50,000 nt of DNA, from the NCBI GenBank assembly GCA_963575745.1, contig CAUYUJ010005613.1, positions 1 to 50,000 on the forward strand, given 5' to 3'. The notes beneath the pieces were generated by a model. It saw only the letters and a list, made by a program, of their open reading frames with translations, did not search any database and had not been told where the DNA came from. Shown here in pieces: positions 40,990 through 49,235 of the stretch. How positions within the stretch are numbered: position 1 is the first letter of the stretch; the number at the start of each line of letters is the position of its first letter. The position numbers and the translations under genes are program-made. This stretch comes from Prorocentrum cordatum (taxonomy: Eukaryota > Sar > Dinophyceae > Prorocentrales > Prorocentraceae).

Positions 40990-42530
40990 GGCGCCGCGGG
41001 ACGCGCTGCCAGACTCTCTCTTCCCTGAGGGTGTCGGCGGAGACGCGGCGGCGCTACGGGCGGGCCCTGCGGGCCCTGCTGGCCCACTTCGGAGCCGAGC
41101 AGGCGGGGGCGGACGCCTTGCGCGGCGACCCCGAGGACGCCGACGCTCTCGTCGCGGAGTACCTCGAGGGCCTGTGGGCCTCTGGTGCGGGCATCGCGGC
41201 CGCCAACAACACGCTGGCGGGGGTGTGCTTCGCGGCGCCTCGGCTGAGGCGACACCTTGACCTGAGCTGGACTCTCCTCAGGGCATGGAGGCATCATGAG
41301 CCAGCGTCCAGGGTGCTGCCACTCACGACCGAGGCCGTCGCGGCCATGGCGGGGTTCGCGTGCGTTGCAGGCGCTTTCGACGTGGCCGCCCTCCTTCTCG
41401 TCGCCTTCGAGGGCATGCTCCGAGGCGCGGAGGTGTTTGCCCTGACGGTGGGCGACATCGTCGACCGCGGCGAGCTGTTCGCGGTCCGGATCAGCTCGTC
41501 CAAGACCACGGCTGGCAAGGACTGCGCGGAGGCAGTCGTCATCCGCAGCAGGATGGCCGTGGCGCTCCTGCGGATTGCGGTCCGCGGCCTTGGTGCAGGC
41601 GCGCGGCTCTCATGGAGGACGCCGTCCCAGCTGCGCGGTGCCCTCGGCGCCTTGGCGAGGGGCCTGGGCCTGGCGGGGCCCATCACGTGGCACAGCGTCC
41701 GGCGCGGCGGGGCGAGCGCCTTCTTCGTCAGGAGCGGCTCCATGGAGGCGACCCTCGTGGCGGGCCGGTGGGCCTCCTCTGCCACCGCGCGCCTGCACAT
41801 CGAGGGCGCGGTGGCCGACTCAGTGCGCGCCCAGCCCGGGAGCGAGGCAGCCCGCGCCGTTGCGCGAGGACTGCGGCTCCTGCAGCTGGCCACTGCAAAA
41901 AGCCACTGCTCGCGCCCAACAGCGCTTGCCAAAAATCGGGCGTTTGTCTTCGCTGCGGCGAAGGCAACCGCCCTCCCGCCGTGGGGCCGCGTGGCCCCCC
42001 CCTCTCTCTCGGGTCCTGGCTTTTTGGGGTCCCAGGGCCCGCCCGTTGTGTGGGGGGGCGTTCTCTGTTTGGGGTCCACGCCCGTCTCACCCCCTCCGTG
42101 CATCGCGTCACCTCCTCCCGTCGCCTCCCCCCGTCACCTCCTCCTCGAACGTGCCGACCCTTTCGGGGTCCAACGGCCGCGAGAACGGGACCCTGAGGGG
42201 GGGATAACACTCTGCGCGGCCTGCCCTTTGGGCGTTGCCGCGCCGCTCCGGCGGCTGCAGAGTGTTGCCCCCCTCCTGGGTGCCGTCCTCATGGTCCTTG
42301 GACCCCAGAAAAGACTGCCGTACCGTGTGGAGAGCAAGGGCTGGAGAAGGGCGTGGAGTGGGGGGGTGTGCAGGGGGGCCGAACCAAGGGGCTGCTGGGG
42401 GATGTCTGGCACGTCAAGGGCCGCCCTGGGCGGTGCCTGCCCCGCGTCAGGGCTGTGGCCTGGCGCGGGTAGCGTGTCCAGACCCCCCTGGCAGTCCTGT
42501 GGATTGCCCCCCCGCACACCCCCGAATTAA
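40990..42530 (+). CDS. Element 1 tyrosine recombinase, -1 frame, nucleophile lost
   Basis: The conserved domain is about 41025-41900. An N-terminal core-binding part reads SSLRVSAETRRRYGRALRAL. The catalytic part has MLRGAEVFALTVGDI (first Arg), SSSKTTAGK (Lys), WHSVRRGGAS (His-x-x-Arg) and GRWASSATARLHIEGAV. The last block should hold the nucleophilic Tyr; here CAC (41796-41798) encodes His, where element 2 has TAT. The frame is offset by -1 from pol, overlaps its 3' end and has no ATG before the catalytic domain, so it was probably made as a frameshift fusion. The frame runs past the domain to 42530, but that tail is low-complexity. Its role would be insertion of the circular cDNA. Confidence 0.8.
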
Positions 42531-42620
42531 GGACCGGCATAAATATGTTATTTTCAGGGGGGGTTGGGAGTTAAACACGGGACGGCCTACGTAGCCTTAA
42601 GGCCAGTAGGTGGGGGAGTT

Positions 42621-42819
42621 AGATAGCGTAGGCCCCCTCCCCAGATTGCTGCATGCGAACGGTAGAGGACCACCTCGCACGCCTTAGGTGGCAAGCGCGC
42701 GGTGCGGTAGGCGCCGCGTGCTTGCCGCCTAGGAAATGCGTGGCGTAGGGTACCCTTGCATCCCGGCGCGTACAGTAGCTGGGGGGTTTGAGGGGGGTCT
42801 AGCCTACTCTGACCATTGG
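42621..42819 (+). repeat. Split direct repeat B1
   Basis: 199 bp from AGATAGCGTAGGCC to CTCTGACCATTGG. Identical to 43006-43204 except for one base (GCTGCATGCG versus GCTGTATGCG). Similarity may extend to the GGGGCAGGGTAT block on both sides after an indel. Confidence 0.95.
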
Positions 42820-42849
42820 CGTGTCCGCACGCAAAAAGGTGGGGCAGGG

Positions 42850-42945
42850 TATGTCTGTATACAGGCCCCCTTGTATGCGTATACCCGTCTTCCCCCCTTT
42901 GGCCAGGACACGCCGCCCCAACGCGTCCGTAGCCTGTTTGGGCTC
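42850..42945 (+). repeat. Split direct repeat A2
   Basis: Second copy of the left-end repeat A1, placed between B1 and B2. It starts TATGTCTGTATACAGG and ends TGTTTGGGCTC. Confidence 0.9.
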
Positions 42946-43005
42946 CCACCCGCGGTCCACCCCTTCCGTGTTGAGGCACGCTTTCTGCTGGTGCCGTAGC
43001 CCAGA

Positions 43006-43204
43006 AGATAGCGTAGGCCCCCTCCCCAGATTGCTGTATGCGAACGGTAGAGGACCACCTCGCACGCCTTAGGTGGCAAGCGCGCGGTGCGGTAGGCGCC
43101 GCGTGCTTGCCGCCTAGGAAATGCGTGGCGTAGGGTACCCTTGCATCCCGGCGCGTACAGTAGCTGGGGGGTTTGAGGGGGGTCTAGCCTACTCTGACCA
43201 TTGG
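43006..43204 (+). repeat. Split direct repeat B2, right end of element 1
   Basis: Same 199 bp as B1 with one mismatch. It is followed by GGGGCAGGGTAT and then a TA microsatellite. Confidence 0.95.
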
Positions 43205-43216
43205 GGTACGGGGCAG

Positions 43217-43218
<2 letters not shown>

Positions 43219-43283
<65 letters not shown>

Positions 43284-43287
43284 ATAT
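43219..43287. repeat. (TA)n microsatellite
   Basis: About 69 bp of TA dinucleotides with two phase breaks. It starts at the point where, after B1, the A2 repeat begins TATGTCTGTATAC, so it could have grown from that seed. Confidence 0.95.
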
Positions 43288-43441
43288 CAGACTTATGACT
43301 ACAGGTCATTGGGGTATCTCGGGGGTCCCGCAGAAATCGCCGATCTTATCTCGCAGCTTTCTTGCTCTGATGTCTTTCTGTGCACCGAGGGTGCACGTCG
43401 GCGCGCGAGCGAGCTGATAGCAGCTCGCCTCTGCAGGCCGC

Positions 43442-45034
43442 ATGGCGGACGGCGAGGGCGCCTCGGCGGCGGCCGTGGGCGAGGGCCGCACCGTGCGGGC
43501 AGGTGACTTCATCCAGGTCACGTGCTACGACGACGCCGACGCCGTGCAGGGCGAGGCCGTGTTTCGGATCGCCAGCCTGTACGAGGCGAGCGAGCACGGC
43601 CAGTTCGCACGCGCTGAGTTCCTGTTCTGCACTGATCAGTATTTGCAGTGGTACGAGGAGAATGCGGGATCCCCTGGAGCCAGGAAGTTAAAGCGTGTTC
43701 TCCATTTTTGTCCAGAGGATGAGACGGCCATCCTATGCGCTGCGGAGGCGGGCCCTGGCGTGGAGGTAACGCACGTCGACGAGTTCGTGGTCCTTGAGTC
43801 GGTAGAGGAGGCGTACCTCCAGTTCCGGCGACGCAATCCTGCTGCGCGCTGGCCTGCCGAGCTGGGGCCCGAGCCGCTGGAGGAGGAGCTGGGGGATCCC
43901 GTGGACGAGGAGCTGGTGCCCGCCGAGCTGGACGAGTTCGGGCTCGCCGCCAAGGTCGTCGACTCCGTGGGTGAGCTCGAGGCCGTTCGCGAGGCGGAGG
44001 GGCCTGGCGCCGCCGCGGGCCCTCCTGGGCGTGCCGCCTTCAAGGCGCGCGGTCGGCCGCCCGCTCGGGCTCGGCCACCTGCCGCGGCCGCGTCGGAGCC
44101 CGCGGGGCTGCCTGGCGGGAGCGTTCGCCCCCGCGGCACCGCCGGCGGGGAGACCCCGCTCGAGGCCGCCGCCGCCGCCGCTGCGAAGGAGCCTGCAGGG
44201 CGCCGCCCTGACGAGGAGATGCAGGCGCTCCTCCGCAAGAGGCTGGGCGACTTGAAGGGTCGTCTGGGCGCCGAGGGCGACGCTGCCGCCGAGCCTCGAG
44301 GTGCCGCTACTGAGGGGGCCCCGCTCAAGAGGAAGTCCCTGGATGAGATCCTGGCTGAGAGGGCGGCGAAGGCTCCCAGGCGTGGGCCCGCGGACGGGGG
44401 CGCAGCTGGCAGCGGAGGCCTGGCGGGCGCTGGGCCCGAGCGTGAGGGCGGCGGGTCTACCGCTCACCTCCTTCGCTCGCTGCTGGGCGCGCTCACCCCT
44501 GCCGAGGGCATCGAGGGCTTCGGCATCACCGACGGCTTGGAGTTCACGCCTGGGAAGTCGTCGGCTGCCTCACGAGCGTTCTTCAGGAGGACTGCTCGCG
44601 ACACTCCAGGGAAGCTGCTGACGGCCCATTTGTCGCACCTCAATCAGTTTCTCAGCACAAAGGGCATGCACGATGCCGAGGAGGAGCTCCCTCCGATAGT
44701 TAACAAGTTCCTGCTGAACATCTTCTTGGCCTCGCACCCTGTTTCAGCAATCGGCGAGGACATGTTCAGGCAGATGCTCACTCTGTCCGAGTCCCTGGAC
44801 CTCTTGATCCAAGGGAAGCTCCCGGAGGCCATGGACATGCTCATGCAGAGGTTCAAAGCCTGCCAGCTCGCCTGCAAGGATAAGCATTGGAGGAGCGCGC
44901 GCTGGCTGGAGCTCATCCCTCCCGATGCCGACATGGCTGCCATCAATATCGAGGAGGAGGAGCTTCTGAGGAAGATCGAGTACGGCGAATTGAAGCTCGC
45001 CGAGCTCGCGGGGAAGCTCAAGCCTGTCGGCTAG
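43442..45034 (+). CDS. Element 2 ORF1, gag-like protein with BAH-like N-terminus
   Basis: 530 codons from ATG to TAG (45032-45034). Residues about 15-115 read RAGDFIQVTCYDDADAV, VFRIASLYEASEHGQFARA, EFLF and then VEVTHVDEFVVLESVEEAY. The order of a GD-x-hydrophobic strand, an R-I-x-x-hydrophobic-E strand and a late V-x-H-x-D-E strand resembles a BAH chromatin-reader fold, but this is a by-eye call. The middle (about 130-300) is Pro/Ala/Arg-rich and disordered. The C-terminal part (about 330-530) is helical and conserved with element 1 (ESLDLLIQGKLPEAMDMLMQ, SARWLELIPP, EEEELLRKIEYGELKLAEL). Likely role: particle formation or chromatin tethering. Confidence 0.7.
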   Translation: MADGEGASAAAVGEGRTVRAGDFIQVTCYDDADAVQGEAVFRIASLYEASEHGQFARAEFLFCTDQYLQWYEENAGSPGARKLKRVLHFCPEDETAILCAAEAGPGVEVTHVDEFVVLESVEEAYLQFRRRNPAARWPAELGPEPLEEELGDPVDEELVPAELDEFGLAAKVVDSVGELEAVREAEGPGAAAGPPGRAAFKARGRPPARARPPAAAASEPAGLPGGSVRPRGTAGGETPLEAAAAAAAKEPAGRRPDEEMQALLRKRLGDLKGRLGAEGDAAAEPRGAATEGAPLKRKSLDEILAERAAKAPRRGPADGGAAGSGGLAGAGPEREGGGSTAHLLRSLLGALTPAEGIEGFGITDGLEFTPGKSSAASRAFFRRTARDTPGKLLTAHLSHLNQFLSTKGMHDAEEELPPIVNKFLLNIFLASHPVSAIGEDMFRQMLTLSESLDLLIQGKLPEAMDMLMQRFKACQLACKDKHWRSARWLELIPPDADMAAINIEEEELLRKIEYGELKLAELAGKLKPVG

Positions 45035-45451
45035 GGACTCGGCCGGGGGTCCGCTCCACCCAGCATGGGAGCGACCCCTGCAGGCCACCCCAGCGACGGG
45101 ACGACTGGTGGGCCAGCTGGAGGTCGGGGTTTTCAGGAGGCGGCTCGCACTGCAGAGGTGGCGGGCGCGAGTCGCCAGCCTCCACGCCCCCCGACGACGG
45201 ACAGGCCCTCCAGGACTTTCAAGGAATTGAAGCTGCAGAACCCCAAGAAGGACGGCGAGACGCAGGGCAAGTACCGGCAGCGCCTGGCGCTGCTCATGCG
45301 GGGCGACGGCCCCAAGAGGCAGGCGCCGCCAGTGCAGGGCGGTGCTCGCAAGGTCATCCTGGAGGGCGAGGGCTCGCAGAACCAGGCCGCCAACAGAAGA
45401 CTGCCGCTCCATGGGCGGCACCTCGGCGGTGACGCACGCCACCGAGGCTAA
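45035..45451 (+). CDS. Element 2 ORF1b, in frame after UAG
   Basis: The frame continues directly after the ORF1 TAG, with an ATG at 45065 giving 128 codons. Conserved part: TFKELKLQNPKKDGETQ, KYRQRLALLMRG and GARKVILEGEGSQNQ. The position, frame and motif match ORF1b of element 1. Either readthrough from ORF1 or reinitiation at 45065 could express it. It overlaps the start of pol (45411) by 41 bases. Function unknown. Confidence 0.6.
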   Translation, partial: GLGRGSAPPSMGATPAGHPSDGTTGGPAGGRGFQEAARTAEVAGASRQPPRPPTTDRPSRTFKELKLQNPKKDGETQGKYRQRLALLMRGDGPKRQAPPVQGGARKVILEGEGSQNQAANRRLPLHGRHLGGDARHRG

Positions 45452-48400
45452 TTCGTCGTGTGCCAGCGGCGGAGCGAGCTGGCCTTGGACGCTCACTAGC
45501 ATGTCCGACCTGAGGGCCTGGAAGTCCAGGCTTGCTGCGGCCCTCGAGGATGGCATGACCCCGCTCACCTTCGCGCTCTGGCTGATAGATGCTATGTTCA
45601 CACACCCTGGCAGGCTGGGCAGGTTCTGTCGGGGTTTTCTTCACCACGCGCATTCACCGCAGCAGCAGGGGCAGAGGTTTCGTGATGTGCTGCCTCTTGC
45701 TGCTCCATCACTGGACAGTGCCAGGGCCTGGAAGGGTACGTCGAGGGGGTCAGCGGCGGGGACCTCGGGTGAACCTGGACCCGATTTTGATGGGCCTTCT
45801 GCTTGCGCTGTCGCTGCCGAACTGTGGGTCTTCATCCAGGTTATGCTCACGAACTACCAGTATGCGGGCACGTGCGGGGAGGAGGCGTGGGGCCACCACT
45901 CGCACTACTCCGCCGCTCAGGCCAACGCCGTCGAGGTCATGAGGGAGGCTGTCTCGTATTTCCTCAGGGGCGACCTTGGCAGGGTTCAGCTGCCCCTCCT
46001 TAGTGAGATCTCGACGCGGGCGTCCAGCGCTTACGACATCGACAGTGGCACGCGTGCGCTGCCCCTTAGGCTGGGAGAACTACGACCTGGCCTACCAGCA
46101 GCTGATGTCGCTGGCCGGCTGGACCCTCGTGCTCATGTCAGCCCTGAGGTGCTCACCTGGTTGGACGACCCGTCGGTGGCCCTCCTGCCACGTGCCCAGT
46201 GGCCTTCTGAGGTTCCGAAGGCGAGGCTGCTGGTCGACTCGCCTGCGGAGTGGGCGAGGATCGTTGGCCACTTGTACTCGCTCGGGATCGTGGAGGCCAT
46301 AGAGGACGAGCAGATCTTTCGGGCGGACGGCGTCCCCGTGCTCAACGGCGCCTTCGCAGTTGAGAAAAGGGGCGTGCCCGAGGCTGGTGAGCAGAGGCAG
46401 TGCCGCTTCATCATGAACATGGTGCCAGCGAATAGTTACCTGAAGATCATGACCCAGGACCTGTCGACGCTGACGGCCTCGACCTCTTGGGTTACGGTGG
46501 TGTTGGAGGGCCAGCGCGTCTTGCTCTGGTCGGGTGACGACCAGCAGGGCGCCTTCTTTGTCTGGAAGATCCCGCGGGCCTGGCGCAGCTTCACGACGTT
46601 GAAGGGCCGCGTCCCCGGCCGCCTCGTGGGCCGCCCAGATCTGAAGACGGTGCATGTGTGCTCAGCCGTTATACCGATGGGCTGGCTGCTGGCCGTCACG
46701 TTATTCCAACACCTTCATAGACGCCTGGGCCTGCGCCCTCCCCCCGCTGGAGCGGGCCTGCCTGAGTTTGATGAGTGGAGGAGGGACAGGCCGCTCCCCA
46801 TTGCTCAGGTGGGCGGTTGCAGGTCTTGGTACCAGTTCTTCATCGACGACTTCGATGCCCCCAGGATCGTGAACGACACCGAGGGGGAGGTCGGCGTCGG
46901 CTCTGCTTACCAGAAGCGTCAGAGGGCTTCCTACCAGCGCAACGGCGTGGCCTGGGCCGAACGCAAGGCCCACCTCGGGGAGACGAAGGTCGAGAGGATG
47001 GGCGTGCTCGTGGATGGTCTGCGCGGGCGCGTCTCGGTACCTCTCATGAAGCTCTTCGAGACCATGCTCTTGGGGGCCCTGCTGGTGACCAAGGACTGGG
47101 TCTACTGGAAGACCATGCTCGTGCTCCTGGGCAAGCTCGTCAGGGCTCTGGAGTTCAGGCGCGTCCTCTTTTGCATCCTCAACGAGGTCTGGAAGTTCGC
47201 GGATGGCACTCACTCTGGCTGGGTCAACTCGGAGATGACCGAGGAGATCCTCAGCGGCGTGGGCCTCCTCCCGCTTGCCTTCACGGACCTTCGCGCGGAG
47301 GTCGATGCGAGGGTTACCTGCTCTGACGCCTCGGAGGATGGTGGAGGCGCCTGCACGTCACTGAGGCTGTGCCCCGAGGCCCTCTCGAAGCTGACGGCTG
47401 CTGCCGCTGCAGACCAGGAGGGCAGGCAACACCTCATGGCGGGCCGTCTGCTGCTGGGCGAGGCGTCGCTTTGGCGAGCGTGGGAGTCGAGGAACCCTGG
47501 TTTGCCGCCCCCTGCTGGTGATAAGATACCTGCTGTCCTGGTCATAGGGCTGTTCGACGGCATCGGGGGCATGATCGTCTCGCTCTCAAGGCTCCGCACA
47601 AAAATCATTGGCTACGTCTCGTCGGAGGTTGACCCCAGCGCGCGCAGGGTCGTCAGGAAGAGGTGGCCCGGCCACATCGACTGGGGGAACATCAAAGACG
47701 TTGGGACTCAACACATTGACAAGCTGGTCCAGCTCTTCGGCGGGATCGTCGACGTGGTCTACTGTGGCGCCGGCAGTCCATGCCAAGACCTGTCGAGGCT
47801 GATGTTCGGCAGGAGGGGGCTCGAGGGCCAGAAGAGCGCTCTCTTTCGCGAGATACCGCGAATCCTGGGGCTGCTGAACGCCGCGTTCCCTGGGAAGGTC
47901 CGCTCCCTCATCGAGAACGTCGCCTCCATGCCATTCGAGGACATCGAGCGCATCTCTAGCGAGCTCCAGGTCACACCCTATCGGTTCTGCAGCAGTTGCC
48001 TGGTCCCCAACAGAAGGCCGCGGTTGTACTGGCTCTCGTGGCGTTTGCTGCCGTGCAAGGGCTATAGCTACAAGGACAGGGGGCACTTCGTCGATGTCAT
48101 CTCCGACGGCGCGGCGCGCGTGGAGCTGCCCTGGACCTCCCCTGGCTGGATCTGGAATGGTGGCCCGCTGCCTGTGCCGACGCTAGTCTGTGCTAGGCCC
48201 TCTTTGTTACAGCCTACTCGACCTGCTGGAATTGCTCGGGCCAGCCCCGAAGCGAAGGCTCGTTGGAAAAAGGACGATCATCGCTACCACGTCGGCCTTT
48301 ACGAGAACGCCTGCCTACTCCAGCATGAGGCCACCATGGAGCTCCGCCCCCCGTCGGCAGAAGAGAGAGAGGTCCTCTTGGGGTTCGATCGAGGATACAC

Positions 48401-49235
48401 CGAGTGTGCCGTAAAAGACGGGTCTAGCTCGAGCCTCGAGACCACGCGCTGCTTCCTGCTTGGGAATAGCTTCTCAGTCTATGCGGTCTCATGGCTGCTG
48501 CAGCACTCCCTGGTCGCCGACGAGTTCCAGCCACAGCTGTGGGAGCCCCATGCCCTGTGCCACACGGGCAAGTGCAGGGCCCCGTGGAACGACAGCGCGG
48601 TCTACCACCAGGGCGACGACTACCAGTACGAGCCCGAGGCGGAGCAGCTCGTGCGGCACTACCTGTCTATCGCGGAGAGAGGGGGCACGGACGTGCGCTT
48701 GGACGTGCACCTCCCGTTCCGGCACCGCGCGTGGCCGCGCGTGTCGCTCGAGCCCAGCGTCTGGACGTGGAAGGTGATCTCAAGTTACCGGTGGCGTGCT
48801 GGGATCGGGAAGCACATCAACGCCCTCGAGATCCAGGCGGCCGTGAACACCATCAAGTGGAGGCTGCGGTCGGGCACGGGCCGCCCCAGGCGCATGCTAC
48901 ACCTGATCGACAGCCAAGTCGCCGCTTCGGTGCTGACAAAGGGCCGCAGCAGCAGCAGGGTCCTGCGGATGCACGTCAAGCGCTGGGGGGCCTTGTGCTG
49001 GGCGACAGGCTGCTACGTCATGCTTGGCTACATCGCGTCGGAGGACAACCCCGCCGACGCGCCATCCCGAAAGGTGTGGCAGCTAAGAGGCTCTCGCCGC
49101 AAGCCCAAAGGCTCCAGCGGTTGCGAGGCTCCCAGAGGCTCTCTGATCTCAGGGTCAGCGCGGTCACGCTCAAGAGGTACCGTATCGCCGTCGCGGAGTT
49201 CCTCGCCTTCGCCATCGAGGGTGGCTTCCCGCTGA
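45411..49235 (+). CDS. Element 2 pol: reverse transcriptase, RNase H split by DNA methyltransferase
   Basis: Possible starts are ATG 45411 or 45501 (MSDLRAWKSRL, where similarity to element 1 begins). RT: FAVEKRG, CRFIMNMVPANSYL, motif A GDDQQGAFFVW and the catalytic FIDDF (about 46841-46856). RNase H motif 1 is TCSDASEDGGG (from 47319). DNMT: LFDGIGG (from 47550), SEVDPSARRVV, GSPCQDLS with catalytic Cys TGC at 47781-47783, ENVASM (47913-47930), RRPRLYW, and the late motifs EREVLLGFDRGYTE and FLLGNSFSVYAV (from 48453). RNase H resumes with HINALEIQAAV, HLIDSQVAAS and SEDNPADAPSR. Motif IV and its surroundings look most like the de novo (DNMT3) type. The C-terminal 50 residues overlap the recombinase frame and are Arg/Ser-rich. 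Confidence 0.85.
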   Translation: MGGTSAVTHATEANSSCASGGASWPWTLTSMSDLRAWKSRLAAALEDGMTPLTFALWLIDAMFTHPGRLGRFCRGFLHHAHSPQQQGQRFRDVLPLAAPSLDSARAWKGTSRGSAAGTSGEPGPDFDGPSACAVAAELWVFIQVMLTNYQYAGTCGEEAWGHHSHYSAAQANAVEVMREAVSYFLRGDLGRVQLPLLSEISTRASSAYDIDSGTRALPLRLGELRPGLPAADVAGRLDPRAHVSPEVLTWLDDPSVALLPRAQWPSEVPKARLLVDSPAEWARIVGHLYSLGIVEAIEDEQIFRADGVPVLNGAFAVEKRGVPEAGEQRQCRFIMNMVPANSYLKIMTQDLSTLTASTSWVTVVLEGQRVLLWSGDDQQGAFFVWKIPRAWRSFTTLKGRVPGRLVGRPDLKTVHVCSAVIPMGWLLAVTLFQHLHRRLGLRPPPAGAGLPEFDEWRRDRPLPIAQVGGCRSWYQFFIDDFDAPRIVNDTEGEVGVGSAYQKRQRASYQRNGVAWAERKAHLGETKVERMGVLVDGLRGRVSVPLMKLFETMLLGALLVTKDWVYWKTMLVLLGKLVRALEFRRVLFCILNEVWKFADGTHSGWVNSEMTEEILSGVGLLPLAFTDLRAEVDARVTCSDASEDGGGACTSLRLCPEALSKLTAAAAADQEGRQHLMAGRLLLGEASLWRAWESRNPGLPPPAGDKIPAVLVIGLFDGIGGMIVSLSRLRTKIIGYVSSEVDPSARRVVRKRWPGHIDWGNIKDVGTQHIDKLVQLFGGIVDVVYCGAGSPCQDLSRLMFGRRGLEGQKSALFREIPRILGLLNAAFPGKVRSLIENVASMPFEDIERISSELQVTPYRFCSSCLVPNRRPRLYWLSWRLLPCKGYSYKDRGHFVDVISDGAARVELPWTSPGWIWNGGPLPVPTLVCARPSLLQPTRPAGIARASPEAKARWKKDDHRYHVGLYENACLLQHEATMELRPPSAEEREVLLGFDRGYTECAVKDGSSSSLETTRCFLLGNSFSVYAVSWLLQHSLVADEFQPQLWEPHALCHTGKCRAPWNDSAVYHQGDDYQYEPEAEQLVRHYLSIAERGGTDVRLDVHLPFRHRAWPRVSLEPSVWTWKVISSYRWRAGIGKHINALEIQAAVNTIKWRLRSGTGRPRRMLHLIDSQVAASVLTKGRSSSRVLRMHVKRWGALCWATGCYVMLGYIASEDNPADAPSRKVWQLRGSRRKPKGSSGCEAPRGSLISGSARSRSRGTVSPSRSSSPSPSRVASR

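Larger units (their letters stand above)
35003..43204 (+). mobile_element. Element 1: tyrosine-recombinase retrotransposon with DNA methyltransferase
   Basis: A complete-looking retroelement of about 8.2 kb. Repeat order is A1 (35003-35097), genes, B1 (42621-42819), A2 (42850-42945), B2 (43006-43204). This split-direct-repeat layout is known for PAT/Ngaro-type elements, whose circular intermediates are inserted by a tyrosine recombinase, and such a recombinase is encoded here. Genes: ORF1 gag-like, ORF1b, pol (RT, RNase H, DNMT) and recombinase. DIRS-type elements often carry an adenine methyltransferase-like domain; here the enzyme is of the cytosine-5 type, as published for dinoflagellate retrotransposons. 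Three lesions (a stop in ORF1, a DNMT Cys change and a recombinase Tyr change) suggest an inactive copy. Confidence 0.85.

Noticed and set aside
43219-43287. AT-rich origin or promoter
   Set aside because: Pure TA dinucleotide repeat with no other elements; a microsatellite is the simpler reading.
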